A stretch of DNA of 64,000 nt from Streptomyces gardneri (lineage in GTDB: Bacteria > Actinomycetota > Actinomycetes > Streptomycetales > Streptomycetaceae): assembly GCF_006539185.1 (NCBI RefSeq), contig NZ_BJMN01000005.1, positions 186,001 through 250,000 on the forward strand. The letters run 5' to 3'. The position numbers and the translations under genes are program-made. This document shows positions 52,548 through 61,796 of this stretch, one piece after another (positions within the stretch are counted from its first letter, which is position 1; the number at the start of each line of letters is the position of its first letter). The notes beneath the pieces are model-generated. The model worked only from the letters and a program-made list of their open reading frames with translations. It was not told the DNA's origin and searched no databases.

Positions 52548-53642
52548 ATGACTGCGTCCAACAGCGAATTCATCCGTGGCACCGCCCGGGGAACCGCCCC
52601 CGTCCCGCTGTCCGTACTCGACCTCGCGGCCGTCGGCGAGGGCACCACGGCCCGGGAGGCGCTCCAGACCTCGGCCCGACTGGCCCGACTGGCCGAGGCC
52701 CGCGGCCTGCTCCGGTACTGGGTGGCCGAACACCACTCCATGCCGGGCATCTCCAGCAGCAGCCCGGCCGTCATCCTCGCCCACCTGGCGGCCCAGACCC
52801 GTACCCTCCGGCTCGGCTCCGGCGGCGTGATGCTGCCCAACCACGCCCCGCTCGTGGTCGCCGAGCAGTTCGGCACCCTGGAGGCGCTCGCGCCGGGGCG
52901 CATCGACCTCGGCCTCGGCCGCGCGCCCGGCACCGACGGCGCCACCGCGGCCGCGCTGCGGCGGGCCGGCGGAGCGGAGAGCGACGACTTCCCGGCCGAG
53001 GTGGCCGAGCTCATCCGCTTCCTCCGCGACGACTTCCCCGACGGGCACCCCTACCGGCGCATCCACGCGGTACCCGGTCCCGTGCAGGGCGAGGTGGGGC
53101 AGCCGCAGGTGTGGCTGCTCGGCTCCTCGGGCTTCTCCGCACAGCTCGCCGGCCGGCTGGGCCTGCCGTTCGCCTTCGCCCACCACTTCTCCGCGCGCAA
53201 CACGCTCCCGGCCCTGGAGCTGTACCGGTCGAGCTTCCGTCCCTCCGCGACCCTCGCCGAGCCGTACGTCGTGCTCGGCGTCTTCGCCTTCGCCGGGGAC
53301 GACGCCGAGGAGGCGCGGCGGCAGGCCCTCACCGGCGCGCTCGCCACGGTACGGCTGCGCAGCGGCCGGCCCGGTCTCGTCCCGACGCCCGAGGAGGCCG
53401 AGCGGCACGTCTTCACCGAGCAGGAACGCGCGGTCCTCGGCACCTGGCTCGACAACGCCCTCTACGGCACGGCCGACGAGGTCAGGGCCGGTCTTGACGA
53501 GCTCCAGAAGCGGACCGACGCGGACGAGCTGATGCTCGCCATGAACTCGCACGGCCCCGACTTCCGGGTGCGCTCCTACGAACTCATAGCCGACGCCTAC
53601 GGGTTGCCGGCCGACGCGGCGGCCGAAGCGGCGACCGACTGA
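52548..53642 (+). CDS. LLM-class flavin oxidoreductase (group 1, MsnO8-like)
   Basis: A 364-residue luciferase-fold protein. Motifs [63 protein letters not shown] and [12 protein letters not shown] define the 'luciferase family oxidoreductase, group 1' set. These use reduced FMN from a separate reductase, or F420-like cofactors in related groups. The ATG at 52548 lacks a clear ribosome site; a GTG at 52521 is an alternative. It stands alone, ending at two strong hairpins before the tyrA gene, so whether it works with the flavoenzyme operon is open. Confidence 0.9.
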   Translation: MTASNSEFIRGTARGTAPVPLSVLDLAAVGEGTTAREALQTSARLARLAEARGLLRYWVAEHHSMPGISSSSPAVILAHLAAQTRTLRLGSGGVMLPNHAPLVVAEQFGTLEALAPGRIDLGLGRAPGTDGATAAALRRAGGAESDDFPAEVAELIRFLRDDFPDGHPYRRIHAVPGPVQGEVGQPQVWLLGSSGFSAQLAGRLGLPFAFAHHFSARNTLPALELYRSSFRPSATLAEPYVVLGVFAFAGDDAEEARRQALTGALATVRLRSGRPGLVPTPEEAERHVFTEQERAVLGTWLDNALYGTADEVRAGLDELQKRTDADELMLAMNSHGPDFRVRSYELIADAYGLPADAAAEAATD

Positions 53643-53662
53643 CGCGACGGCGGGGAGACATG

Positions 53663-53696
53663 ACGACGCCGGGCCGGTGCGGCGGCCCGGCGTCGT
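53663..53696. terminator. Terminator hairpin, 13-base stem
   Basis: Perfect arms ACGACGCCGGGCC/GGCCCGGCGTCGT with an 8-base loop, 21 bases past the LLM gene stop and between convergent genes. Confidence 0.75.
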
Positions 53697-53706
53697 AACC
53701 CCGAGA

Positions 53707-53734
53707 GGCGCGGTACGGCAAGCCGTACCGCGCC
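53707..53734. terminator. Second convergent terminator palindrome
   Basis: Perfect arms GGCGCGGTACGGC/GCCGTACCGCGCC around AA. It lies 40 bases beyond the tyrA stop on its strand and could terminate both directions. Confidence 0.7.
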
Positions 53735-53774
53735 CCATGGCGCGCGCCGTCGTCCCGCGACGGCCCCGGCTCGC

Positions 53775-54872
53775 TCAGGAACCCGCCGCCACCGTGACCC
53801 GCCAGCCGTCGTCGGCGAGCCGGCGGCGGACCGCCTCCGCCGTGGGAGCGGGGGCCGCGAGAAGAGCCGAGAGCTCCGTGTCCGCGTCGGACCAGCTCAG
53901 TCGGATGCCGTCCGCGTCGATGCCCCACCCCTCCGCCGCGTCGATCAGCCGATCCACCTCACCGGGCCCGCCGTCGAGCGGGACCGTCAGCGTCACCCGC
54001 TCCACCGGGATCCGGCCACCCGGCTCGTACACCGACTCCCAGCCCTCCCGGCCCCGCTCCAGCAGGTCCACGAGCGAGGCCAGGGCCTCCTCCGACTCCG
54101 GCCCCGACACCTCGAGGGCGTTCAGCGCGCGGGTCAGCGCCTCCAGGTCCTTGCGCAGGTCGCCGAGGATCTCCGCGATGGCAGGACCGTTGGACCGGAC
54201 GATGTCCGTCCACAGCGTCGGAGCGCCACCGGCGACCCGGATGACATCCCGTACGCCCTGCCCGGCCAGAGCGAGTGCCTCCCGCGACGCCCCGCCGAGA
54301 CGCGCCGCCATCAGGGTCGCCACGAGGTGCGGCGCGTGGGAGACGAGGGCCACCGCCCGGTCGTGCACGCCCGGTTCCATCACCAGGGGCACGGCACCGC
54401 ACAGTGCGACGGCGGACAGCACCCGGTTGAGCGTGCCCGACGAGGTCTCGGGGCCGGGGGTCAGGACCCAGGTCCGCCCCTCGAAGAGACCGGCACGGGC
54501 GGCCAGCGGGCCGGACCGCTCGCTTCCCGCCATGGGATGGCCGCCCACATAGCTCGGACGGTGCACCCCCGAGCGCGAGACGGCCAGCGCCGTGGCCGAC
54601 TTGACGCTCGCCACATCGGTGTAGGCGTGGGCGAGATCACGGCGCTGCTGGTCCGCGAGCACCTGCGCCACCCGCGTCGGCGGTACGGCGACGACGGCCA
54701 GGTCGACCGGTTCGGAAGGCGGGCCGAAGACGCCGGCGCCCCGCGCCGCGGCCACCCGCGCCGCCGACTCGTCGGCGTCGAGCAGGTGGACGTGGACGCC
54801 GCGGCGGGTCAGCGCGAGTCCCATGGACGTGCCGATCAGCCCGGTCCCCACCACTGCCGCAGTGCGAATCAC
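53775..54872 (-). CDS. tyrA: Prephenate dehydrogenase
   Basis: A 365-residue enzyme. An NAD-binding Rossmann start (AAVVGTGLIGTSMGLALTRRG) is followed by TDVASVKS, the GGHPMAGSERSGPLAAR active-site segment (His/Ser) and SHAPHLVATLMAARL. A C-terminal region (about 290-365) resembles the regulatory extension of Streptomyces TyrA. It converts prephenate to 4-hydroxyphenylpyruvate in tyrosine synthesis. GTG start with GAGGGGG upstream. It could be the housekeeping enzyme or supply an aromatic precursor to the divergent flavoenzyme operon; the sequence alone does not decide. Confidence 0.92.
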   Translation of the reverse strand: MIRTAAVVGTGLIGTSMGLALTRRGVHVHLLDADESAARVAAARGAGVFGPPSEPVDLAVVAVPPTRVAQVLADQQRRDLAHAYTDVASVKSATALAVSRSGVHRPSYVGGHPMAGSERSGPLAARAGLFEGRTWVLTPGPETSSGTLNRVLSAVALCGAVPLVMEPGVHDRAVALVSHAPHLVATLMAARLGGASREALALAGQGVRDVIRVAGGAPTLWTDIVRSNGPAIAEILGDLRKDLEALTRALNALEVSGPESEEALASLVDLLERGREGWESVYEPGGRIPVERVTLTVPLDGGPGEVDRLIDAAEGWGIDADGIRLSWSDADTELSALLAAPAPTAEAVRRRLADDGWRVTVAAGS

Positions 54873-55082
54873 TGTTCCCCCTCATGGCCGGATTCTCCGT
54901 CGCAGTCTGACCGCAACCGGGTGCCCGGTTCTCGGCCGACCGCGCACGGCAAGTACCGCATCAGCGCACTTCGGGCATTCGCGAACGCGACAGAGCGCAT
55001 GCGCGGGGACAGCACAGTCGCCCTGCGGCGGACCATAGCTTGCTCTCGCCAAGGGGCCGTCAGCGAACGAAGGAGGAACACC

Positions 55083-55583
55083 GTGGAACTCGATCTGCGC
55101 ACGGTGATGCGGCACTTCGCCACCGGCGTCGGGGTGGTGAGCACCTGGACCGAGACCCCGGGAGGCCCGGACGGGCGTCGCCACGACGCCATCACGGTCA
55201 ACTCGCTCGTCCCCGTCTCCTTCGACCCCCCGCTCGTGTCGCTCTCCCTGCGCCACGGATCGGCCTTCCTCGCCGATCTCCTCGCCTCCGGGCGATGGGG
55301 CGTGTCGATCCTGGCCGCGGACGGCGCCGAGACCGCCCGCCGCCTCGCCGGCTCGCGGGAGAGCCGGACGGAGGCGCTGGCAGAACTGCCCGCCGTGCCG
55401 GGGCCGCGCACCGGAGCCCTCCTCTTCGACGGGTCCGGCTGGATGGAGTGCGCGCTCGCCGACTCGTTCACCGTCGGCGACCACCTCATGGTGATCGGCA
55501 CCGTGCTGGCCACCGGCGTGCGCGCACCGCAGGACCCCCTGGTGTTCCTGCACGGGGCGCTCACCCCCGCCATCGGCCCGTGA
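55083..55583 (+). CDS. HpaC/RutF-like flavin reductase
   Basis: A 166-residue protein with the split-barrel flavin reductase motifs: MRHFATGVGVVSTWTE, ITVNSLVPVSFDPPLVSLSL and WGVSILAADGAE, then the GDHLMVIGTVLATGV ending. It would reduce free FMN or FAD for the monooxygenases downstream. GTG start with GAAGGAGGA upstream. It opens a seven-gene run, divergent from tyrA across 210 bases. It is paralogous to the reductase domain at 60166-60660. Confidence 0.9.
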   Translation: MELDLRTVMRHFATGVGVVSTWTETPGGPDGRRHDAITVNSLVPVSFDPPLVSLSLRHGSAFLADLLASGRWGVSILAADGAETARRLAGSRESRTEALAELPAVPGPRTGALLFDGSGWMECALADSFTVGDHLMVIGTVLATGVRAPQDPLVFLHGALTPAIGP

Positions 55584-55630
55584 CCCGGGCCCGGCCCACC
55601 AGAGAGACAAGGGAGACCAGGGAGACCACC

Positions 55631-57163
55631 ATGACCGAACAGTCCAGGGCCGTCGACGCAACCACCACCCCTGACGCAGCCTCCACCCCGCCCACGTCCG
55701 GGAACCCCGCCCTGCGCAAGGCGCTGGACGCGGCCGCCCGGATCCTCGGCGAGGACCGGGTGCTGCGCCCCGAGAACGACGAGCGGGCGACCCGCCTCCT
55801 CGGCCCCAACGCCAGCCTCTTCCGCACCCGCCGCGTCGCCGCCGTGCTGCGGCCCGCCACCGCGGGACAGGTCCCCGAGCTCGTCGAACTCTTCGCCGGG
55901 GACACCGGGTCGGGCAGCCTCCACGTCGTCAGCACCGGCCGCAACTGGGGCCTCGGCTCCCGCGAACCGGCCGACGACGACGCCGTCGTCCTCGACCTCG
56001 GCGGCCTCGACAAGGTCCGCGAGCTCGACCTGGAGGCCGGCTGGGCCGTCGTCGAGCCCGGGGTCACCCAGGGCCACCTCTCCCGGCTCCTCGCCCACAC
56101 CCCGCGCCTCGTCAACGTCACGGTCTCCGCCGCCGCCACCAGCGTCCTCGGCAACGCCCTGGACCGCGGCGTCGGCCTGCGCGGCCAGCGCACCGACGAC
56201 CTCGCGGGCCTGGAGGTGGTGCTGCCCGACGGCGAGACCGTACGGGTCGGCTGGTGGCCCACCGAGGACCGGACCGCACCGGTCTACCCGCACGGCCTCG
56301 GCCCCTCGCCGCTGCCGCTCTTCGTCCAGTCCTCCCTCGGCGTGGTCACCGCCGCCGTGATCCGGCTGGCCCCCCGGCCCGAGGCGCTGCGCGTGGTCCG
56401 GCTCGACTTCCCGCAGTCCGCGCTGAGCGCGGCGACCGACGCGGTGCGCCGCTGGGTCGCCCAGGGCCTCACGCGCGGCGTCCCGAGGATCTACGATCCG
56501 GCGGCGGCCCGCTCGTACGGCGGCACCGAGGGCGAGTTCCTCGTGCACCTCCCCGTCGACGGCACGGCCGAGGCCGTCGAGGCCCTCACCGGCATCCTGA
56601 CCGCCGAGGCCCGCCGCTCGGGCCTGTTCACCCAGGTGACGGCCACCGAGGCGATCGACCCCGCCCACCCGAACCACGAGGTCGCCCGGCTGGTGGAGCG
56701 CGGCTACGCCGGCGACCCCGACATCGCCGACGTCCTCTTCCGGGCCAAGATGGGCGTGCCCGCGGACCGCGTCGACGCGGAGGCCGGCTTCGTCTTCTTC
56801 CTGCCGCTGCTGCCGTTCACCGGCGCGGACGTCTCCCGCGCGGACGGACTGCTGCGGGAGGCGGCCGCCGCGACCGGCACCCGCCTCTCGGCGACGCTGC
56901 ACCTCCTCGGCCCCGACCTCATCGACTGCGTGGTGGCGATGAAGTTCCCCCGCGAGGGGGACGCACCCGAGCGGGCCCACCGCGCGCTGGACCTGCTCCA
57001 CACCTCGTTCGCCGACGCGGGCTACGCGCCCTACCGGCTGGACGTCGACCACGCCCACCGGCGCGACGCCCTCGCCGCCGATCCCGGAGCCCTCGCCCTG
57101 ACCCGTCGGCTCAAAGCCGTACTCGACCCCAACAACGCCATCGCGCCGGGGCGTTACCGCTGA
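55631..57163 (+). CDS. VAO/4-cresol-dehydrogenase-type FAD oxidoreductase
   Basis: A 510-residue flavoprotein. A 35-residue Thr/Ala-rich tail precedes a PCMH FAD domain (VAAVLRPATAGQVPELVELF, STGRNWGLGSREPADDDAVVLDL, VTVSAAATSVLGNALDRGVG). A C-terminal domain ends LKAVLDPNNAIAPGRY, characteristic of the vanillyl-alcohol oxidase / 4-cresol dehydrogenase family. These oxidise para-alkyl phenols or similar alcohols. ATG at 55631 after GGGAGACCACC. It lies 47 bases after the flavin reductase in the same operon. The substrate is unknown; a phenolic one is likely by family. Confidence 0.88.
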   Translation: MTEQSRAVDATTTPDAASTPPTSGNPALRKALDAAARILGEDRVLRPENDERATRLLGPNASLFRTRRVAAVLRPATAGQVPELVELFAGDTGSGSLHVVSTGRNWGLGSREPADDDAVVLDLGGLDKVRELDLEAGWAVVEPGVTQGHLSRLLAHTPRLVNVTVSAAATSVLGNALDRGVGLRGQRTDDLAGLEVVLPDGETVRVGWWPTEDRTAPVYPHGLGPSPLPLFVQSSLGVVTAAVIRLAPRPEALRVVRLDFPQSALSAATDAVRRWVAQGLTRGVPRIYDPAAARSYGGTEGEFLVHLPVDGTAEAVEALTGILTAEARRSGLFTQVTATEAIDPAHPNHEVARLVERGYAGDPDIADVLFRAKMGVPADRVDAEAGFVFFLPLLPFTGADVSRADGLLREAAAATGTRLSATLHLLGPDLIDCVVAMKFPREGDAPERAHRALDLLHTSFADAGYAPYRLDVDHAHRRDALAADPGALALTRRLKAVLDPNNAIAPGRYR

Positions 57164-57208
57164 CCGCGGAACCCCACCGGACACCAGTGAGACAGGGGAC
57201 TACAGCAC

Positions 57209-58420
57209 ATGGTCACTTCACAGGAGGTCGCCGCCCGGCGTCCCGACCCCACCCGGCCGACCACTCCGGAGGAGCTCCTCAGGCGTGCCGAGGACCTCGT
57301 CCCGGTGCTGCGGGGCCTCTCCGACGACATCGAGCGGGCCCGCAGGCTGCCCGACGCGGTCGTGGAGAAGCTGCGCGACGCGGGCGTCTTCCGCATGGGC
57401 GTGCCCACCGAACTGGGCGGCCCGGGCCTCGACTCCGTCCAGCAGACGGAGGTGGTGGAGACCCTCGCCCGCGGCGACGCCTCCGCCGCCTGGTGCGCCA
57501 TGATCGGCATGGACACCCCCCTCTACGCGCAGTTCCTGCCCGAGTCCGTCGCCAGGGAGGAGCTCAGCGACCCCGACGCCATCACCGCCGGACTGATCCT
57601 GCCGCTCGGCCGGGCCGAGCGGGTGCCCGGCGGCTACCGGGTCACCGGACGCTGGGGGTTCGGCAGCGGCATCACCCACGCCGACTGGGTCGTGGCCGGC
57701 TGCTTCGTCCACCAGGACGGGCAGCCCGAGCCCGGACCCGACGGCTCGCCCCGGCACTGGCGCATCATGCTGGCCCGCCGCGACGAGTTCGAGGTCCTCG
57801 ACACCTGGCACACCACCGGCCTCGCCGGCAGCGGCAGCAACGACTACCAGGCGACGGACCTCTTCGTGCCCGAGGAGCACTCCTTCAGCCTCGGCGCCCC
57901 GCGCGTCGAGGGCCCGCACTCCACGGCCGAGGCGATCCTGCGCAACATGCCCGGCGTGCCGCTCGGCGTGGCCCGGGCCGCGCTCGACCACGTACGGGAA
58001 CTGGCCGCCGGCCGCGTCGACCGCGCCGCCGCCACACCCTGGGCCGACACCTACCGCGTACAGATGACCATCGCCGAGGCCGAGATGGAGCTCGGCGCGG
58101 CCCGGCACGCCGTCTACGGCAGCCTGCGCAGGCAGGCGGAGATCCTGGAGAAGGGCGGCGAGATCGGCCGCGACGACCGGGTGGACACCGTCCTCGCGCG
58201 CGTCAACGCCTTCCGGGTCGCCCGGACCATCGTCACCCGGCTGTACGACCTCGTGGCGACCACCGCCGTCTACCGGCCCTCGCCGCTGGACCGCTGGCTG
58301 CGCGACCTGACGACGATGCGCCAGCACGTGATCGCCCAGGACCAGGTGCTCCAGTCGGCGGGCGCGCACCTGCTCGGCGGCACCCCGTCCAACCCCTTCA
58401 GCCTGGGCATCGTGGCATGA
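57209..58420 (+). CDS. Acyl-CoA-dehydrogenase-fold flavin monooxygenase (HsaA/VlmH-like)
   Basis: A 403-residue protein. The N-terminal helical domain (VLRGLSDDIERARRLPDAVVEKLRDAGVFRM) is followed by the PTELGGPGLD, GRWGFGSGITHADWVVAG and WHTTGLAGSGSNDY motifs that mark the group D two-component monooxygenases related to HsaA, DszC and VlmH rather than true acyl-CoA dehydrogenases. It would use reduced flavin from the reductases in this operon for C- or N-hydroxylation. ATG at 57209. Its stop overlaps the next gene start (ATGA). Confidence 0.88.
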   Translation: MVTSQEVAARRPDPTRPTTPEELLRRAEDLVPVLRGLSDDIERARRLPDAVVEKLRDAGVFRMGVPTELGGPGLDSVQQTEVVETLARGDASAAWCAMIGMDTPLYAQFLPESVAREELSDPDAITAGLILPLGRAERVPGGYRVTGRWGFGSGITHADWVVAGCFVHQDGQPEPGPDGSPRHWRIMLARRDEFEVLDTWHTTGLAGSGSNDYQATDLFVPEEHSFSLGAPRVEGPHSTAEAILRNMPGVPLGVARAALDHVRELAAGRVDRAAATPWADTYRVQMTIAEAEMELGAARHAVYGSLRRQAEILEKGGEIGRDDRVDTVLARVNAFRVARTIVTRLYDLVATTAVYRPSPLDRWLRDLTTMRQHVIAQDQVLQSAGAHLLGGTPSNPFSLGIVA

Positions 58421-60660
58421 GCGGACACCCGCGCGCGAAGGCCGCAGGACCGCGCGCCGCCACGGTCGCGACGGACCGGGCGGACCGGGCCGAGCTGAGC
58501 GGCGGGCCGCTGCCGGCGCCCTCGGTCGGCACGCTCGGCGAGGCGCTGCGGCGTGCCGCGCGAGGTCCGCACGGCGTCCTCGTGATCGACGGCACGGGCA
58601 CGGCCGCCCACAGGCCGTACACCGAGCTGTACGCGGACGCGGCACGGACGGCGGCGGAACTCGCCGCCGCCGGTGCGCGGCCCGGCGCGCGGGTGATCCT
58701 CCGCACGAACCGCACCGGCGACCTGCTCATCTCCTTCTGGGGGTGCGTGCTCGCCGGACTCGTCCCGCTGCCCGTGTCGTACGGCTCCGGTGCCGACGGA
58801 CTCGCCGAGGCGGTCGAGGCCGTCGGGGAGGCGTGGCTGCTCGGTGACGAGCCGCCCGGCCCGCACCCGCCGGGGCTGCGCCCCTTCGGCCAGGGGCCCC
58901 ACCCGTCCACCGGTTCCGGCGAGCAGGTCGCGGCGCGGCCCGACGATCCGGCGGTGCTCACCCTGACCTCGGGCAGCGGCGGCCGCCCCAAGGCCGTACC
59001 GCTGACCCACCGGCAGGTGCTCGCCAGGGCGCACGGCACCGCCCTCGTGCGGGGCCTCGGCCCGGACACCCGCAGCCTCAACCGGATGCCGCTCGACCAC
59101 GTCAGCGGAATCGTCATGTTCCACGTACGGGACGTCTACCTCGGCTGCCACCAGGTGCACGCCGACGCCGGCTGGGTCCGCGCCGACCCGCTGCGCTGGC
59201 TCGACGTGGCCGAGGGGGAGCGGATCGACACCACCTGGGCGCCCAACCGCGTCCTCGCGCTCCTCGTCGACCGGCTCGCCGGGGCGCCGGACCGCTCCTG
59301 GGACCTGAGCCGGCTCCGCTACGTGATGAACGGCGGCGAGGCGGTCAAGGACCGTGTCGTACGGCGGTTCGTGGAGGCGCTCGCCCCCCACGGACTGCCG
59401 GCCACCGCCGTACACCCCGGGTGGGGCATGCCGGAGACGGCCTCCGGCGTCGTCGACGGCGTCTTCCGCCCCACGGACGGACCGCGCCGGCGCCATGTGC
59501 CGGTGGGGACACCGCAGCCCGGAGTGTCGGTACGGGTCGTGGACGAGGCGGGGCGGGTGGTGCCGACCGGGGTCGTGGGCCGGCTCCAGATCACCGGAGC
59601 GCCGGTGGCCGACACCTACCTCGTGGACGGGGTGGCGCGTCCGGCCCCGCTCTCGGACGACGGCTGGCTCGTCACCGACGACCTGGCCTTCGTGGCGGAC
59701 GGCGAACTCACCGTCACCGGAAGGGCCGACGGCCTCATCGAGGTGGGCGGTGGACGGTGGCACGGCCACGAGATCGAGGACGCCGTCGAGGAACTCCCGT
59801 ACGTGCTCCCGTCCTTCACCGTCGCCCGCCCGCTCGCGGCGGACGGCACCGGCTCAGTGGACGTCGCGAGCTCAGCGGACGTCACGAGCTCCGCAGCCGG
59901 CACGAGCTCCGCAGCCGGCGCTACAGGCTCCGCCGGGCTCGCGGTGTTCTTCCGGCCCCGGCCGGGGGTCCCGCCGGACGAGGCGACGGAGCGGGTGCGC
60001 GAGCGGGTGCGGCGGCGCTTCGGGGCCGACGAGGTGCACGTCGAGGTTCTGACCGGACACGAACCGCCCAGGACCGCCACCGGGAAGCTCCGCCGCCCGG
60101 CCGTCGCCACCGGCCGGCCCGGCACACCCGGCCGATCACCCACCCCCCCCACCGAGAGGCCTGACATGTCCCTGGACCTGACCGCGACCATGCGCACCTT
60201 CGCCACCGGCATCTGCGTCGTGACCACGTACGAGGAGGAGGAGGGGGACCGACGGCGCCACGACGCGGTGGCCGTCCGCTCCTTCACCTCCGTCTCCCTG
60301 GACCCACCGCTCGTCTCCCTCGCCGTCCCCCGCGACTCCGAGGTCCTCGCGACACTGCTCACGACCAAGGTCTGGGCGGTGTCGATCCTCGACGTCGCCG
60401 GCATCGACATGGCCGAGGCCCTGGGCGGCGACCGGGAGACCCGGGCCAGGGCCCTGCTCACCTGCACGGCCACCCCCGGGGAGCGCACCGGGGCCCTGGT
60501 CCTCGACGCACCCGGCTGGCTCGAGTGCACCCTGTACGACCGCCACGACACGGGCGACCACACGGTCCTGATCGGGGAGGTGCTGGCCACCGGCGGCCGG
60601 TACCGGCGGCCCCCGCTCGTCTTCGTCAACGGTGGCCCGCGCGCGCTCTCCGAGGCCTGA
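58417..60660 (+). CDS. Acyl/aryl-AMP ligase fused in frame to a flavin reductase
   Basis: A 747-residue open frame. Residues about 35-565 are an AMP-forming ligase (TLTSGSGGRPKAVPLTHRQ, VHPGWGMPETASGVV, WLVTDDLAFVADGELTVTGRADG, and TATGKLRR near the end). A Ser/Ala/Thr-rich insert lies near 488-507. From residue 584 a flavin reductase begins (MRTFATGICVVTTYEEE, FTSVSLDPPLVSLAV, DHTVLIGEVLATGG). No stop separates them. An internal ATG at 60166 has GAGAGG upstream, and C8 at 60142-60149 precedes it; one extra C would give a stop at 60162. So it may be a true fusion or two genes joined by a sequence error. Confidence 0.85.
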   Translation: MSGHPRAKAAGPRAATVATDRADRAELSGGPLPAPSVGTLGEALRRAARGPHGVLVIDGTGTAAHRPYTELYADAARTAAELAAAGARPGARVILRTNRTGDLLISFWGCVLAGLVPLPVSYGSGADGLAEAVEAVGEAWLLGDEPPGPHPPGLRPFGQGPHPSTGSGEQVAARPDDPAVLTLTSGSGGRPKAVPLTHRQVLARAHGTALVRGLGPDTRSLNRMPLDHVSGIVMFHVRDVYLGCHQVHADAGWVRADPLRWLDVAEGERIDTTWAPNRVLALLVDRLAGAPDRSWDLSRLRYVMNGGEAVKDRVVRRFVEALAPHGLPATAVHPGWGMPETASGVVDGVFRPTDGPRRRHVPVGTPQPGVSVRVVDEAGRVVPTGVVGRLQITGAPVADTYLVDGVARPAPLSDDGWLVTDDLAFVADGELTVTGRADGLIEVGGGRWHGHEIEDAVEELPYVLPSFTVARPLAADGTGSVDVASSADVTSSAAGTSSAAGATGSAGLAVFFRPRPGVPPDEATERVRERVRRRFGADEVHVEVLTGHEPPRTATGKLRRPAVATGRPGTPGRSPTPPTERPDMSLDLTATMRTFATGICVVTTYEEEEGDRRRHDAVAVRSFTSVSLDPPLVSLAVPRDSEVLATLLTTKVWAVSILDVAGIDMAEALGGDRETRARALLTCTATPGERTGALVLDAPGWLECTLYDRHDTGDHTVLIGEVLATGGRYRRPPLVFVNGGPRALSEA
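60166..60660 (+). CDS. Flavin reductase portion (possible separate start)
   Basis: Read alone from the ATG at 60166, this gives a 164-residue HpaC-type flavin reductase (starts MSLDLTATMRTFATG) with a GAGAGG ribosome site. It is closely similar in layout to the one at 55083. Either it is made as a separate protein from this internal start, or only as the C-terminal domain of the ligase fusion. Length and motif completeness favour a functional stand-alone reductase in either case. Confidence 0.6.
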   Translation: MSLDLTATMRTFATGICVVTTYEEEEGDRRRHDAVAVRSFTSVSLDPPLVSLAVPRDSEVLATLLTTKVWAVSILDVAGIDMAEALGGDRETRARALLTCTATPGERTGALVLDAPGWLECTLYDRHDTGDHTVLIGEVLATGGRYRRPPLVFVNGGPRALSEA

Positions 60661-60744
60661 CCCGCGCCCCGCGCCCGGCAGACCGGCCGACGCACGTCCG
60701 CCCGACCGTCCGACCGTATCCACCCCGAACTCCCAGGAGAAACA

Positions 60745-61728
60745 GTGAAATTCGGCATCTGGCTCGACTTCCGCAACCCGGCCGGATGGCGGCGGCCCTG
60801 GACCGACGTCTACGAGGAGACGCTGTCGCTCGCCACCGACGCCGAGACCCTCGGGTTCGAGTCCGTCTGGCTGTCCGAGCACCACCTCACCGACGACGGC
60901 TACCTGCCGTCCCTGTTCCCGGCGCTCGCCGCCATCGCCGCCCGCACCAGCCGGGTCCGGCTCGGCACCGCCATGGTCCTCGCCGGCCTCACCCATCCGC
61001 TGCGGCTCGCCGAGGACGCGGCCGTCACCGACCTGCTCTCCGGCGGCCGACTGGAGCTCGGCCTCGCCCCCGGCTACCGGGAGAAGGAGTTCGAGGCCCT
61101 CGGCTTCGACCGGGCCAAGCGGGGCGCCCGTACCGAGGAGACCGTGGAGATCCTCCGCCGTGCCTGGACCGGCGAACCGTTCTCGTACGCCGGGAAGCAC
61201 TTCGACCTCGACGACGTCGTCGTCACCCCGGTCCCGCAGAGCCCGCCGCCCGTGTGGATCGGTGGCGGCAGCGAGGCCGCGGCCCGGCGCGCGGGCCGCC
61301 ACGGGCTGCGCTTCCTGCCCGACCTCGGCACCTCGCCGGAGGTCCTCGACCTGTACCGGCGGACCCTCGTCGAGCACGGGCACGACCCGGCCGGCTTCGG
61401 TCTGACGGCCATCGTCACCCCCGGCGTCTACGTGTGCGAGGACGCCGAGGAGGGCTGGCAGGAGATCAGGGAGCACTACTGGTACCTGCTGAACAAGTTC
61501 CAGGAGTGGTTCGGCAACCCGGGGCTGCCGTCCGTGGACGACCTGCCGCGCGAACTGTTCCTGGTGGGCCCGCCGGACGTGGTCGCCGAGGGGCTGCGCG
61601 ACCGGATCAAGCCGCTGGGCGACGTCGAACGCGTCATCTTCTTCGGCCGCGCGCCGGGGCTGCCCGTCGACCGGGCCCGCCGCTCCCTCGAACTGTTCTC
61701 CGAGCACGTGCTCCCGCAGTTCGCCTGA
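60745..61728 (+). CDS. LLM-class flavin-dependent oxidoreductase
   Basis: A 327-residue luciferase-fold protein: MKFGIWLDFRNPAGW, GFESVWLSEHHLTDDGYLPSLFP, VRLGTAMVLAGLTHPLRLAEDA, GGRLELGLAPGYREKEF and PPPVWIGGGSEAAARRAG. GTG start with AGGAGA upstream. It differs clearly from the LLM gene at 52548. In the operon it is one of three distinct monooxygenase types dependent on reduced flavin. Its substrate and whether it uses FMN or F420 cannot be told. Confidence 0.9.
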   Translation: MKFGIWLDFRNPAGWRRPWTDVYEETLSLATDAETLGFESVWLSEHHLTDDGYLPSLFPALAAIAARTSRVRLGTAMVLAGLTHPLRLAEDAAVTDLLSGGRLELGLAPGYREKEFEALGFDRAKRGARTEETVEILRRAWTGEPFSYAGKHFDLDDVVVTPVPQSPPPVWIGGGSEAAARRAGRHGLRFLPDLGTSPEVLDLYRRTLVEHGHDPAGFGLTAIVTPGVYVCEDAEEGWQEIREHYWYLLNKFQEWFGNPGLPSVDDLPRELFLVGPPDVVAEGLRDRIKPLGDVERVIFFGRAPGLPVDRARRSLELFSEHVLPQFA

Positions 61729-61796
61729 CATCCGCCCGAGCGCGCCGGCCGACGGCCGCTCCCGCGCGCCCGACCCCAGAAGGAGCAAGGAGCACC

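Noticed and set aside
56254..60660. A 1,468-codon plus-strand frame starting inside the VAO-type gene
   Set aside because: The first 720 codons are out of frame with two well-supported genes. The real start is the ATG at 58417, which overlaps the preceding stop.
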